DNA of 64,000 bases, taken from Mycobacterium innocens. GTDB taxonomy: Bacteria > Actinomycetota > Actinomycetes > Mycobacteriales > Mycobacteriaceae. Both the position numbers and the translations under genes were made by a program. The DNA lies in NCBI RefSeq assembly GCF_900566055.1, contig NZ_UPHQ01000006.1, positions 62,001 to 126,000 on the forward strand. The letters run 5' to 3'. Positions 1-9,513 of the stretch are shown here, in pieces. Each line of letters starts with the position of its first letter. Position 1 is the first letter of the stretch. The notes under the pieces were generated by a model. The model ran no database searches. It saw nothing but the letters and a program-made list of their open reading frames with translations, and had not been told where the DNA came from.

Positions 1-170
1 ACTGCCCGTTCAAGGGTGAGGCCAGCTATTACAGCGTGACCACCTCGTCCGGCGACACCGTCGCCGACGCGATCTGGACCTATGAGCAGCCCTACCCCGC
101 GGTTGCGGCGATCGCCGGGCACGTCGCCTTCTATCCCAACAAGGCCCAGATCAGCGTCGAGTCGGCATAG
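1..170 (+). CDS. DUF427 domain protein, C-terminal part (Rv0140-like)
   Basis: Partial gene cut by the window edge; the reading frame starts at base 3 and ends at TAG 168-170. The visible 55 residues begin CPFKGEASYYSV and end AFYPNKAQISVESA. CPFKG-x-A-x-YY followed by WTYEQPYP and a final FY is typical of the DUF427 fold, a small beta-rich domain without an established reaction. The position, before a SnoaL-like gene and a glycosylase-like gene, matches Rv0140 in M. tuberculosis. A second, longer DUF427 gene lies at 32277-32978. Confidence 0.85.
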   Translation, partial: CPFKGEASYYSVTTSSGDTVADAIWTYEQPYPAVAAIAGHVAFYPNKAQISVESA

Positions 171-171
171 C

Positions 172-555
172 TCAGGGAAACACTTTCGCCAACGACTGGG
201 TATCGCTGTATTCGCGCAGCGAAACGATCTGGCCGTCGTGGCATTCGAAGATGCAGACGAACGGGCTGTCGTAGCGGGTGCCGCCGGCGGTGACACCCTC
301 TGCTTGGCCTTCGACGACAACCGTCTCGCCTTCGTTGACGCAGCGGATCAGCTCGATGTTGACCTCGAACTTCTTTTTGCGGCGCTCGACCGCGCGCCGC
401 AGCGTCGCCTTATCGATCGCCGAACGCGTGACGATGCTCCAGTAGGTGAAGTCGTCGCTGAGCAATGCGAAGCCCTCGTCGAGGTCTCCGCCCTCGCACA
501 TGCTCTGCATGAACATCCAAGCCAGTTCGGCCTGTGGGTCGTCGAACGGCGTCAT
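172..555 (-). CDS. SnoaL-like/NTF2-fold protein (Rv0141c-like)
   Basis: A 127-aa protein from an ATG at 555. The body (DDFTYWSIVTRSAID, then EGQAEGVTAGG, then ECHDGQIVSLREYSD) has the alternating helix and strand pattern of SnoaL-like NTF2-fold proteins, which bind or isomerise small hydrophobic ligands; no substrate can be assigned. An upstream in-frame ATG at 630 would add 25 residues, but those codons have clearly lower third-position GC than the rest, so I prefer 555, which has a GGACAGGA sequence upstream. It is convergent with the DUF427 gene, the stops being one base apart. Confidence 0.75.
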   Translation of the reverse strand: MTPFDDPQAELAWMFMQSMCEGGDLDEGFALLSDDFTYWSIVTRSAIDKATLRRAVERRKKKFEVNIELIRCVNEGETVVVEGQAEGVTAGGTRYDSPFVCIFECHDGQIVSLREYSDTQSLAKVFP

Positions 556-641
556 CACATCGCCATCCTGTCCCGGCAGGGCGATAGCGGTCAATCGAGG
601 TCCCGCTCGCGGTTCGCTCGCTGGAGTCATGGCAGGCTCAG

Positions 642-1553
642 GTGATCAACGCACGTACAGTCACAATCCCCGGGGCGGCGGGCTTCGGGCACACCCTGGC
701 GCCATTGCGTCGCGGCCGCGGCGATCCCTGCTTTCGCATCCCCGGTGACGGCACTATCTGGCGCACCAGCCTGCTGGCCAGCGGGCCGGTTACGGCGCGC
801 ATCAGCCGGGCAGCGCCCGACGCGGCCCACTGCGTGGCGTGGGGCCCTGGCGCCGAGCAGTTCCTCGAGGTGCTGCCGGCGCTGCTGGGCGCCGACGACG
901 ACGCCTCGGATTTCGTGCCGAGTGAGCCGACGGTCGCGGCCGCGCACCGGCGGCTGCCGCAGCTGCGCCTGGGCCGCACCGGACAGGTGCTGGAGGCGTT
1001 GATCCCGGCGGTCATCGAGCAGCGGGTCCCCGGCGCCGACGCCTTCCGGTCCTGGCGCGTGCTGGTGACCAAGTACGGCACACCGGCCCCCGGACCGGCG
1101 CCCGACGGCATGCGGGTGCCGCCATCGGCACAGGCCTGGCGGCACATCCCGTCCTGGGAGTTTCACCGCGCCAACGTCGACCCGGGGCGGGCCCGGACGG
1201 TCGTGAGCTGCGCACGGCGGGCGGCGTCGCTGGAGCGGTTGACCGCGGTGCCGGCCGCGCAGGCGCGCGAGGCGCTGACGTCGCTGCCCGGAGTCGGCGT
1301 GTGGACCGCAGCCGAGACGGCGCAGCGGGCCTTCGGTGACCCCGACGCGGTGTCGGTGGGCGACTACCACATCCCGAAAATGATCGGCTGGACCCTGCTG
1401 GGCCGTCCGGTCGACGACGCCGGCATGCTCGAGCTGCTGGAGCCGATGCGGCCGCACCGGCATCGGGTGGTTCGGCTGCTCGAAGCCAGCGGCCTGGCCT
1501 ACGAGCCGCGCCGCGGGCCGCGACTGCCGGTGCAGCAGATCCACTCGCTGTAA
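642..1553 (+). CDS. HhH-GPD DNA glycosylase-like protein (Rv0142-like)
   Basis: A 303-aa protein resembling AlkA/3-methyladenine DNA glycosylases, which cut the N-glycosidic bond of damaged bases. The helix-hairpin-helix is visible as LPGVGVWTA at about residues 215-223, followed by SVGDYHIPK, where D241 is in the position of the catalytic aspartate. The N-terminal half is less conserved and could hold the AlkA-like beta domain. GTG start at 642, divergent from the SnoaL-like gene. Activity is inferred from the family; no repair gene is adjacent. Confidence 0.8.
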   Translation: MINARTVTIPGAAGFGHTLAPLRRGRGDPCFRIPGDGTIWRTSLLASGPVTARISRAAPDAAHCVAWGPGAEQFLEVLPALLGADDDASDFVPSEPTVAAAHRRLPQLRLGRTGQVLEALIPAVIEQRVPGADAFRSWRVLVTKYGTPAPGPAPDGMRVPPSAQAWRHIPSWEFHRANVDPGRARTVVSCARRAASLERLTAVPAAQAREALTSLPGVGVWTAAETAQRAFGDPDAVSVGDYHIPKMIGWTLLGRPVDDAGMLELLEPMRPHRHRVVRLLEASGLAYEPRRGPRLPVQQIHSL

Positions 1554-1701
1554 CGCCCGCAGACCCCGTGTGAGTGCCATCGCCGTCGGGTATCCCTGCC
1601 AGGAAGTGACCGTAGGCGAACTTCAGGGGGGCTAATCGTAAACTGACCCACGACGGCTCGGCGACTGAACGTGATGCCGCCAGCACCGCGCGGCAGCAGT
1701 C

Positions 1702-3150
1702 CTAACGGGGTGGCGCCTTGCGCGCGCGTTCGGCTCGTTCAGCCTCGGCGGTTTCGCGATTCAACCGCTGCGCCTCGTAGATGGTGACGTTGGTGCGCGA
1801 CATCAGCAACGCGGCGATCCCCACGGCCAGGATTGCCCCGGGCACCACCGAGAACGAGCCGGTCATCTCGGCGACCATGATCATGATTGCCAGCGGCGCC
1901 CGCGCGACGCTGCCGAAACATGCCATCATGCCGACCACCACGAAGATTCCCGGCGCGTCGGGGACTCCGGGGATGCCGGTGAGTTCACCGAGTCGCCAGA
2001 TGGCAGCGCCGACGAACGCGCCGATGACGATGCCGGGCCCGAACAGCCCGCCCGATCCGCCGGTGCCGATCGACAGCGAGGTGGCGATGATCTTGGCGAT
2101 CGGCAGCACGACGATGATCCACAACGGGATGCTCATCAGCGATCCGCGGTCGGCGGCCAGCTGCGCCCAGCCGTAGCCGCTGCTCAGGATTTGCGGGATC
2201 AGTAGCCCCAGCAACCCGACCAGCAGCCCGCCGACGGCCGGCTTGATCACCGGCCCGCCGGGAAGCCGGCGGGTGAGCGCCACGGACGCGTGGAAGATGC
2301 GGGCATACAGGTAGCCGACGGCCGCGGCAATCAGCCCGATCACGACGAACCACAACAGCGGCCATGCCCGCTCGAAGCGGTACTCGGCGTCGATGTAGCC
2401 GAACAGCGGGTCGAATCCCAGGAAGGCGCCGAGCACCGCGTACGCGGTCCCGGAGGTGATGAAGCCGGGCAGCAGGCTGCGATAGTCGAAATCGTCGCGG
2501 TAGGTGATCGATGCCGCCAGCACCGCTCCGCCCAGCGGGGCGGCGAAGATCGCGCCGATACCCGCGCCGATTCCCAGCGCCACCGCAATCCGGCCATCCT
2601 TGTCGGACAGGCCCAGCCGCCGCGTCAGCAACGAGCAGAAACCGGCCGAGATCTGCGCCGTCGGCCCCTCGCGCCCGCCGGACCCGCCCGATCCGATGGT
2701 CAGCGCGCTGGCCACCATCTTCACCAGCACCGCCCGTCCGCGGATGGCCCGCGGATCGGTGTGGACCGCCTCGATGGCCTCGTCGGTGCCGTGACCGGTG
2801 GCTTCGGGTGCGAACCTGGCCACGATGAAGGCCGAGAGCAGCGCCCCGCCCGTCGTCACCAGCGGAATGGCCCATGGGCGGGCGAAACCGCTGGACCCAC
2901 GGCTGCCGCCCTCGCCCAGCGGAGTCGGAATGTGGTAGTCGGCGAGATAGCCGAGCAGGAACTGTCCGGTGTACTTCAACGCGAGGTAGAACACCACCGC
3001 GCCGAGGCCGGCGATGACACCGATCGTGATGCCCAGCAACAACCACTTGCGTAGATAGCCGGCACTCCTGATCGATGCGCCGAATCGCCCGCCGGCGGCG
3101 GCGGGCGGCGCCTCTCTGGGTTCTGGGGCGTCCGGTGCCGGGTCGTTCAC
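1702..3150 (-). CDS. ClC-family chloride channel/transporter (Rv0143c-like)
   Basis: A 482-aa polytopic membrane protein of the ClC family, which conducts chloride or exchanges it for protons. The selectivity signature GREGP (residues 159-163, with gating glutamate E161) follows a glycine-rich SGGSGG turn, and a second pore motif, GTGGSGGLFGPG, lies near residue 362. About ten hydrophobic segments are evident. There are no C-terminal CBS domains: the protein ends with a short charged tail rich in RAERARK, so it is the compact bacterial form. The usual first GSGIP motif is replaced by GHGTDE. Confidence 0.92.
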   Translation of the reverse strand: MNDPAPDAPEPREAPPAAAGGRFGASIRSAGYLRKWLLLGITIGVIAGLGAVVFYLALKYTGQFLLGYLADYHIPTPLGEGGSRGSSGFARPWAIPLVTTGGALLSAFIVARFAPEATGHGTDEAIEAVHTDPRAIRGRAVLVKMVASALTIGSGGSGGREGPTAQISAGFCSLLTRRLGLSDKDGRIAVALGIGAGIGAIFAAPLGGAVLAASITYRDDFDYRSLLPGFITSGTAYAVLGAFLGFDPLFGYIDAEYRFERAWPLLWFVVIGLIAAAVGYLYARIFHASVALTRRLPGGPVIKPAVGGLLVGLLGLLIPQILSSGYGWAQLAADRGSLMSIPLWIIVVLPIAKIIATSLSIGTGGSGGLFGPGIVIGAFVGAAIWRLGELTGIPGVPDAPGIFVVVGMMACFGSVARAPLAIMIMVAEMTGSFSVVPGAILAVGIAALLMSRTNVTIYEAQRLNRETAEAERAERARKAPPR

Positions 3151-3247
3151 CGCGCGAGCCTCGCAAGCATCAGGTCATCCTATGACAACCGGGAATAAGT
3201 GGACTCTGGTCCGGTTATACCTCGTAGTTCCCGATCAGGAGGTAGGA

Positions 3248-4231
3248 ATGCCCGCTGTAACCGCCGAGACCTTGACCCTGCCGCGGGTGGCTGCCCCCGG
3301 TGCCGACGCGACCGAGCGGCCGGTCCGCTCCATCACGTCCGGCCCGCGAGCCTACGAGGGCGAGGGGTTTCCCGTCGTCCGGGCGTTCGCCGGAATCGGC
3401 GCCGCCGCGCTGGACCCGTTCGTGCATATGGACCAGATCGGTGAGGTGGACTACCAGCCGGGCGAGCCCCGGGGCACCGACTGGCACCCGCACCGGGGCT
3501 TCGAAACCGTCACCTACATGATCGACGGAAAGCTCGCACACCAGGATTCCTACGGAGGCGGCGGCCTGATCACCGACGGCGCGACACAGTGGATGACGGC
3601 GGGATCGGGCATTTTGCATATCGAGACCCCGCCCATCGACACCGTGAAGCGCGGCGGAATCTTCCACGGCGTCCAGTTGTGGGTGAACCTGCCGAAGAAG
3701 GACAAGTTCGCCCAGCCTCGCTACCAGGCCATCGAGGGCGGCGACGTCACGCTGATCGCCTCGGGCGACGGCGGAGCCCTGGTCCGCATCATCGCCGGGG
3801 AGATCGACGGCCACCGTGGACCCGGGATCACCCACACGCCGATCACGCTGGCGCACGCCACGATCGCAGCCGGCGCCCGGCTGAACATCCCGTGGCGACG
3901 GGATTTCAACTCGCTGGTCTATGTGCTGTCCGGGCGCGGCTCGGCCGGTGCGGCCGGACACCCGATTCACCGGGGTCAGTTGGCGGTGATGGGCCCCGGT
4001 GACCGGATCACCGTGACCGCCGGCCCGGCGCCGGATGCCCACCGGACAACGGCTCTTGACGTGCTGCTGCTGGGCGGGCGACCGATCCGTGAGGCGGTAT
4101 TCCACTACGGGCCCTTCGTGATGAACACCCGGGCCGAAGTGATCGAGGCGCTCGAGGACTACCAGGCTGGCAAGTTTCGTAGCATCCCGCCGAACGCGCT
4201 GATGCCGCACCGGGGCGGTGGCACACTCTAG
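3248..4231 (+). CDS. Pirin family protein (cupin), co-operonic with TetR
   Basis: A 327-aa bicupin of the pirin family; members bind Fe or other metals, and some act as quercetinases or redox-linked regulators. The metal ligands are all present: H80 and H82 in DWHPHRGFETVTY, and H124 and E126 in AGSGILHIE. The start at 3248 is chosen over an upstream frame opening at 3182 because AGGAGG at 3237-3242 sits five bases before the ATG. The stop is two bases before the next gene's ATG, so it is probably co-transcribed with that TetR. I recall no pirin at this position in M. tuberculosis. Confidence 0.9.
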   Translation: MPAVTAETLTLPRVAAPGADATERPVRSITSGPRAYEGEGFPVVRAFAGIGAAALDPFVHMDQIGEVDYQPGEPRGTDWHPHRGFETVTYMIDGKLAHQDSYGGGGLITDGATQWMTAGSGILHIETPPIDTVKRGGIFHGVQLWVNLPKKDKFAQPRYQAIEGGDVTLIASGDGGALVRIIAGEIDGHRGPGITHTPITLAHATIAAGARLNIPWRRDFNSLVYVLSGRGSAGAAGHPIHRGQLAVMGPGDRITVTAGPAPDAHRTTALDVLLLGGRPIREAVFHYGPFVMNTRAEVIEALEDYQAGKFRSIPPNALMPHRGGGTL

Positions 4232-4233
4232 GC

Positions 4234-4872
4234 ATGCCGCCCACCGCCGCACGTCGCGGCCCCGGACGTCCGCCTGCCGCAAAATCGGACGAGACGCGAC
4301 GGCGTATCGTCGGCGCCGCCCGGCAGGTGTTCAGTGAACGTGGTTATGACGGCGCGACCTTCCAGGCGATCGCCGTCCGCGCCGACCTGACCCGGCCGGC
4401 CATCAACCATTACTTCGCCAGCAAGCGGGTGCTGTACCGGGAAGTGGTGGGCCAAACCAACGAGCTGGTCGTCACCGCCGGTATCGAGCGGGCACGGCGC
4501 GAGCCGACGCTGCTCCGCCGGCTGGCCGCGTTCATCACCGTGGCGATGGAGGCAGACGAGAAAAATCCTTCCACTGCAGCATTCTTGGCCACCGCCGTGC
4601 TCGAGTCGCAGCGGCATCCGGAATTGGGGCGATCCGACAACGACCCGGTCGCCGGCTCCCGGAAATTCCTGATCTGGGCGGTCCACGATGCCGTTGAGCG
4701 TGGCGAACTGACCGCCGATACCCAGGCCACTCCGTTGGCCGAGGCGCTGCTGCTCGTCTTGTGCGGGGTGGGCTTCTACGCCGGCTTCGTGGGCAGCTAC
4801 CGGGAGATGGCGGACATCATCGCGGCGCTGCGGCAGTTGATGGCCGGCACGCTCTGGAAGTCGGAGGCCTGA
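4234..4872 (+). CDS. TetR-family transcriptional regulator (Rv0144-like)
   Basis: A 212-aa protein with a basic N-terminus (RRGPGRPPA) and a TetR helix-turn-helix at about residues 41-60 (ATFQAIAVRADLTRPAINHY, then FASK). The C-terminal half is an all-helical ligand-binding/dimerisation domain with no recognisable ligand motif. It starts two bases after the pirin stop and precedes a SAM methyltransferase gene by about 210 bases. It may control either neighbour; the inverted repeat at 4925-4938 is a possible operator. Confidence 0.9.
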   Translation: MPPTAARRGPGRPPAAKSDETRRRIVGAARQVFSERGYDGATFQAIAVRADLTRPAINHYFASKRVLYREVVGQTNELVVTAGIERARREPTLLRRLAAFITVAMEADEKNPSTAAFLATAVLESQRHPELGRSDNDPVAGSRKFLIWAVHDAVERGELTADTQATPLAEALLLVLCGVGFYAGFVGSYREMADIIAALRQLMAGTLWKSEA

Positions 4873-4924
4873 CCGCCAGTAGCCGACCGTCGGCAGTGAC
4901 CTGGGCCACAAAGTGTATAGGTTG

Positions 4925-4938
4925 CCTAACTTATTAGG
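4925..4938. promoter_or_regulatory. Inverted repeat CCTAA-N4-TTAGG upstream of methyltransferase
   Basis: CCTAACTTATTAGG is an inverted repeat lying in an AT-rich pocket of an otherwise GC-rich intergenic region (4873-5082). The bases before it (TAGGTTG) make the 5' half resemble an IdeR iron box, but the second half is displaced by one base, so a classical iron box is not supported. It is a possible operator for the adjacent TetR regulator or part of the methyltransferase promoter. Confidence 0.35.
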
Positions 4939-4941
4939 TAG

Positions 4942-6023
<1,082 letters not shown>

Positions 6024-6024
<1 letters not shown>

Positions 6025-6119
6025 TGCCGCGCACCGCGGACGACTCCTGGGACATTGCGACCAGCGTGGGGGCGACCGCGGTAATGGTCGCCCGCCCGGT
6101 GACGCTGCGGGCCGTGTAG
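6024..6119 (+). pseudogene. Truncated methyltransferase remnant (Rv0146-like N-terminus)
   Basis: A 31-codon [23 protein letters not shown] and onwards, that repeats the N-terminal signature of the preceding methyltransferase and then ends in unrelated sequence (RPVTLRAV, TAG). The remaining roughly 280 codons are absent from the downstream 330 bases. In M. tuberculosis two such genes stand in tandem (Rv0145, Rv0146), so this is the stub left after deletion of the second copy. Confidence 0.8.
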
Positions 6120-6450
6120 CGGCCCGCTGAGGAGGCGGGCAATCAGATCCTGCCCGCGCGGCCGAGACGGCCAAACCCTGACAGGCCGCGCCAAGGCCGC
6201 GCTCGGATTTGCTGCAGCAAAGCTTTCAAAGCCACGGCCGGCCGACGGCGGCTGGGTTAATCTGAGGCTCCGTCCGGTCATCCGGTAAGGAAGTGGTTGC
6301 ATGGACCTCGACGCCGCGGTCAGCACGGTAGCCCTCGTATCGGCAACTACCAGGGGCTTCTCCCGATCGTCGTTATCGTTCTTATCGTCGTTATCGGTGG
6401 CTGACCCACCCCATCAGGCGGGCGCGGACTAACCGCCGAAACCCGGGGTT
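6120..6450. other. Intergenic region with a possible 43-aa ORF
   Basis: About 330 bases between the methyltransferase stub and the MFS gene. One short ORF (ATG 6301 to TAA 6432) has an AAGGAAG Shine-Dalgarno, but its composition (runs of Ser and Leu) looks non-coding. The frame two bases later reads GLLPIVVIVLIVVIGG before a stop, a hydrophobic stretch made by the repeated string ATCGTCGTTATCG. I cannot call either a gene with confidence. Confidence 0.3.
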
Positions 6451-7755
6451 GTGGCCGTGTCGACCCGGAGCGCCGATGGTCACGGTCTGCTGCCCGGCAC
6501 GCCGGGCCATGTTGGCCGCGCCGACGTATCGGGGCGCGGGGTCGCCCCGATCACTGACGCAGACTCTTTCGCGCTGACGCTGGCGCTGCTGACCTCGACG
6601 GCGTTCCTGCTTTTCGCGCAGATCTTCATGGTTGCCCCGATCCTGCCGGCGCTGGCCCGCGACTTCGGCAGCACCGCGGGCATGGTCGGCCTCGGGGTGC
6701 CGGCGTTCTTAGTGCCCTACGGGTGGACGGTCCTGGTGTGGGGCACGGTGTCGGACCGGTGGGGACGCCGCCGCGTCATCCTCGTGTCGCTGTGCGCCTT
6801 CGTGGTCCTGACCGCAGCCACCCCGCTGGCAACCAACGTCGGGGAATTCATCGCGCTTCGATTCGTGACCGGGGTTGCCGCCGGCGGCGTGGTGCCGATC
6901 AGCGTGGCATTGATCGGTGATCTGGTGCCGTACCGGCGCCGAGGCCGGGTGCTGGGATGGGTCTTCGGTGGAGCGGCCGGTGGCATGGCCTTCGGCGCGG
7001 CCGGCGGCGCGCTGGGTGAACCGCTGGTCGGCTGGCACGGGTTGTTCGGTGTGGTGACCGTCGGCGGACTGGTGCTGCTGGTGCTGGGGCTGTGGTTGGT
7101 TCCCGACACCGCCGCGGCGCCGCGCCCGTCGTCGGTCCGCCAGGTCGCGGCCGGATTCGCGGAGCTGCTGAGCACCTCCCGTGGTCGCCGGACCTACGGC
7201 TACGTGCTGGTCAACGCGGTGTTGCACGCCGGGGTCTACACCTGGCTGGGGGTCTACCTGCATGACCACGCTCAGCTCGACGAGAAGCAGATCGGGCTGG
7301 TGCTGCTCGGCTACGGCATCCCGGGCCTGGTGCTCAGCCCCGCCATCGGCCGGCTGGCCGATCGCTACGGACGGGCGCGCGTCATCCCGCTCGGGCTGGC
7401 CCTGACCGCCGCGTGCGCCGCGGTGTTCGCCAGTGAGCCGTCGTTGGTATTCCTCCAAGCCGCCGTCGTCTCGCTGTCGCTCGGGTACGACATGACCCAA
7501 CCGGCCCTGGTCGTCATCGTCACCGACCTTCCCGGGCAGCGTGGGCAGGCGATCGGGCTCAACTCCTGCGTCCTGTGGGTTGGCATGGGGATTGGCAGCC
7601 TCGTCTTCCAGGCCATCCTGCTGCCGCTCGGCTTCTCCGGCGCCTTCGCCTGGTTTGCGGGTTTGTCCCTGCTCGCCGGTGCGGTCGCGATACCGCTGTT
7701 TCGTGCCGAACGACCTCCGAGCGGCAGCAGAGTGTCACCCGCCGCGCCGGTGTAG
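6451..7755 (+). CDS. Major facilitator superfamily transporter
   Basis: A 434-aa inner-membrane transporter with about 12 hydrophobic segments starting at LTLALLTSTAFLLF near residue 48. MFS motif A, between the second and third helices, is visible as GTVSDRWGRRRVI, and its repeat in the second half as GRLADRYGRARVI. It resembles the drug:H+ antiporter branch, but the substrate is unknown. The GTG at 6451 is the longest reasonable start; the first 45 residues are polar and weakly supported. I recall no counterpart between Rv0146 and Rv0147, so it is probably an insertion relative to M. tuberculosis. Confidence 0.88.
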   Translation: MAVSTRSADGHGLLPGTPGHVGRADVSGRGVAPITDADSFALTLALLTSTAFLLFAQIFMVAPILPALARDFGSTAGMVGLGVPAFLVPYGWTVLVWGTVSDRWGRRRVILVSLCAFVVLTAATPLATNVGEFIALRFVTGVAAGGVVPISVALIGDLVPYRRRGRVLGWVFGGAAGGMAFGAAGGALGEPLVGWHGLFGVVTVGGLVLLVLGLWLVPDTAAAPRPSSVRQVAAGFAELLSTSRGRRTYGYVLVNAVLHAGVYTWLGVYLHDHAQLDEKQIGLVLLGYGIPGLVLSPAIGRLADRYGRARVIPLGLALTAACAAVFASEPSLVFLQAAVVSLSLGYDMTQPALVVIVTDLPGQRGQAIGLNSCVLWVGMGIGSLVFQAILLPLGFSGAFAWFAGLSLLAGAVAIPLFRAERPPSGSRVSPAAPV

Positions 7756-7924
7756 CGCAGATCGGGCCGGATCTTTCCTATTCCTGCCGTAACCGCATGA
7801 CTAGGATCGCCAATATCACCGATGTGCGACCACATGATGTGGCAGAGCACTCCGGGTCACCTCCCGTGAAGCCCGGAAAGACCCGGATCGGGAACCGGAT
7901 AGGACCCGGAAAGAAAGGACAACG

Positions 7925-9433
7925 ATGACCACCGAATCGGTTGCACCGAAAGCTCAGGAATTCAAGGCGGCCCAACCCGCAGCCGCTGAAGCCGCTGAAA
8001 CCGCCGCCACGTCCGACGCATCGAAGCCGACTCATGTCGCCGAAACAGTCGCCGAAACCGTGGCGCGGCTGCGCAAGACGTTCGCCACCGGACGCACTCG
8101 CAGTGTCGAGTGGCGCAGGAACCAATTGCTGCAGTTGCAGCGGTTGATGGAGGAGAACGAGGACGCGATCACCGAGGCGCTTGCCGAGGACCTGGACCGC
8201 AACCCGGTCGAGGCGTATATCGCCGATATCGCGGTGACGGTCAGCGAAGCCAAGTACGCGGCCAAGAAGGTCCGCAAGTGGATGCGCCGCAAGTATCTGC
8301 TCCTGGAGGCGCCGCAGCTGCCCGGCCGGGGGTGGGTGGAGTACGAGCCCTACGGCACCGTGCTGATCATCGGCGCCTGGAATTACCCGTTCTATCTGAC
8401 TCTGGGCCCGGCGGTCGGCGCGATCGCGGCCGGAAACACCGTCATCCTCAAACCCTCGGAAATCGCCGCGGCGTCGTCACGACTGATAGCCGAGCTGGTG
8501 CCCCGTTACCTCGACCGCGACGCGATTGCCGTGGTCGAAGGCGACGGCACGGTAAGTCAGGCGCTGATCGCGCAGGGCCTGGACCGGGTGATGTTCACCG
8601 GCGGCACCGAGATCGGCCGCAAGGTCTACGAAGGCGCGGCACCGCATCTGACCCCGGTCACGCTGGAACTCGGCGGCAAGAGCCCGGTGATCGTCGCGGC
8701 CGACGCGGACATCGATGTGGCCGCCAAGCGGATCGCCTGGATCAAGCTGCTCAACGGCGGCCAGACCTGCGTCGCTCCCGACTACGTGCTGGCCGACGCG
8801 ACCATCCGCGACGAACTCGTCACCAAGATCGGCGCCGCCATCGGCAGGTTCCGCTCCCAGGACAACCCGGCCGGCTTGCGCATTGTCAACCAGCGCCAAT
8901 TCGACCGGTTGAGCGGTTACCTCGCCGCTGTCGAAAACCAGGGCGAAGCCGACGGTAAGGCCAAGGTCGCGGTGGGCGGCAAGTGTGACGCGTCGAACCT
9001 GCGTATCCAGCCGACGGTCGTCGTCGACCCCGATCCGGCCGGACCGCTGATGTCCAACGAGATCTTCGGGCCGATCCTGCCGGTGCTCACCGTCAAGTCC
9101 CTGGACGAGGCGATCAAGTTCGTCAACTCACGGCCCAAGCCGTTGTCGGCATACCTGTTCACCAAGTCACGCGAAACCCGCGAGCGGGTGATCAAGGAGG
9201 TGCCGGCCGGCGGCATGCTGGTCAACCACCTGGCCTTCCAGGTGTCGACGGCCAAGCTGCCGTTCGGCGGCGTGGGCGCCTCCGGAATGGGGGCCTATCA
9301 CGGCAAATGGGGCTTCGACGAGTTCAGCCACCGCAAGTCGGTGCTGACCAAGCCGACCCGCCCCGACTTCTCGAAGATCATCTACCCGCCCTACACCGAG
9401 CGCGCCTTCAAGCTGGCGCGCAAGCTGTTCTAG
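7925..9433 (+). CDS. Aldehyde dehydrogenase (Rv0147-like)
   Basis: A 502-aa NAD(P)-dependent aldehyde dehydrogenase of the class 3/fatty-aldehyde type. Visible motifs are VILKPSE (cofactor), VTLELGGKSPVIV with general base E248, and GGQTCVAPDY with catalytic C282. The first 40 residues are an Ala/Pro/Thr-rich extension before the conserved domain. GAAAGGAC precedes the ATG. The two genes downstream (SDR and quinone oxidoreductase) point to a reductive/oxidative pathway on lipid-derived aldehydes or ketones; this is inference from context. Confidence 0.93.
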   Translation: MTTESVAPKAQEFKAAQPAAAEAAETAATSDASKPTHVAETVAETVARLRKTFATGRTRSVEWRRNQLLQLQRLMEENEDAITEALAEDLDRNPVEAYIADIAVTVSEAKYAAKKVRKWMRRKYLLLEAPQLPGRGWVEYEPYGTVLIIGAWNYPFYLTLGPAVGAIAAGNTVILKPSEIAAASSRLIAELVPRYLDRDAIAVVEGDGTVSQALIAQGLDRVMFTGGTEIGRKVYEGAAPHLTPVTLELGGKSPVIVAADADIDVAAKRIAWIKLLNGGQTCVAPDYVLADATIRDELVTKIGAAIGRFRSQDNPAGLRIVNQRQFDRLSGYLAAVENQGEADGKAKVAVGGKCDASNLRIQPTVVVDPDPAGPLMSNEIFGPILPVLTVKSLDEAIKFVNSRPKPLSAYLFTKSRETRERVIKEVPAGGMLVNHLAFQVSTAKLPFGGVGASGMGAYHGKWGFDEFSHRKSVLTKPTRPDFSKIIYPPYTERAFKLARKLF

Positions 9434-9513
9434 CCTGACGCAGACGCCCGCGCGACCCGGTTAGCCGCCGGGCCGACCCTGACCATGTCAACGCACGTTC
9501 AGAGAGGAACCTG

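Noticed and set aside
4912..4940. IdeR iron box before the methyltransferase
   Set aside because: The second half is displaced by one base and the arms are oriented differently from the 19-bp consensus, so I list it only as an inverted repeat.
6301..6432. 43-aa gene upstream of the MFS transporter
   Set aside because: The Shine-Dalgarno is good, but the Ser/Leu runs come from a simple sequence repeat and the better hydrophobic frame has no convincing start.
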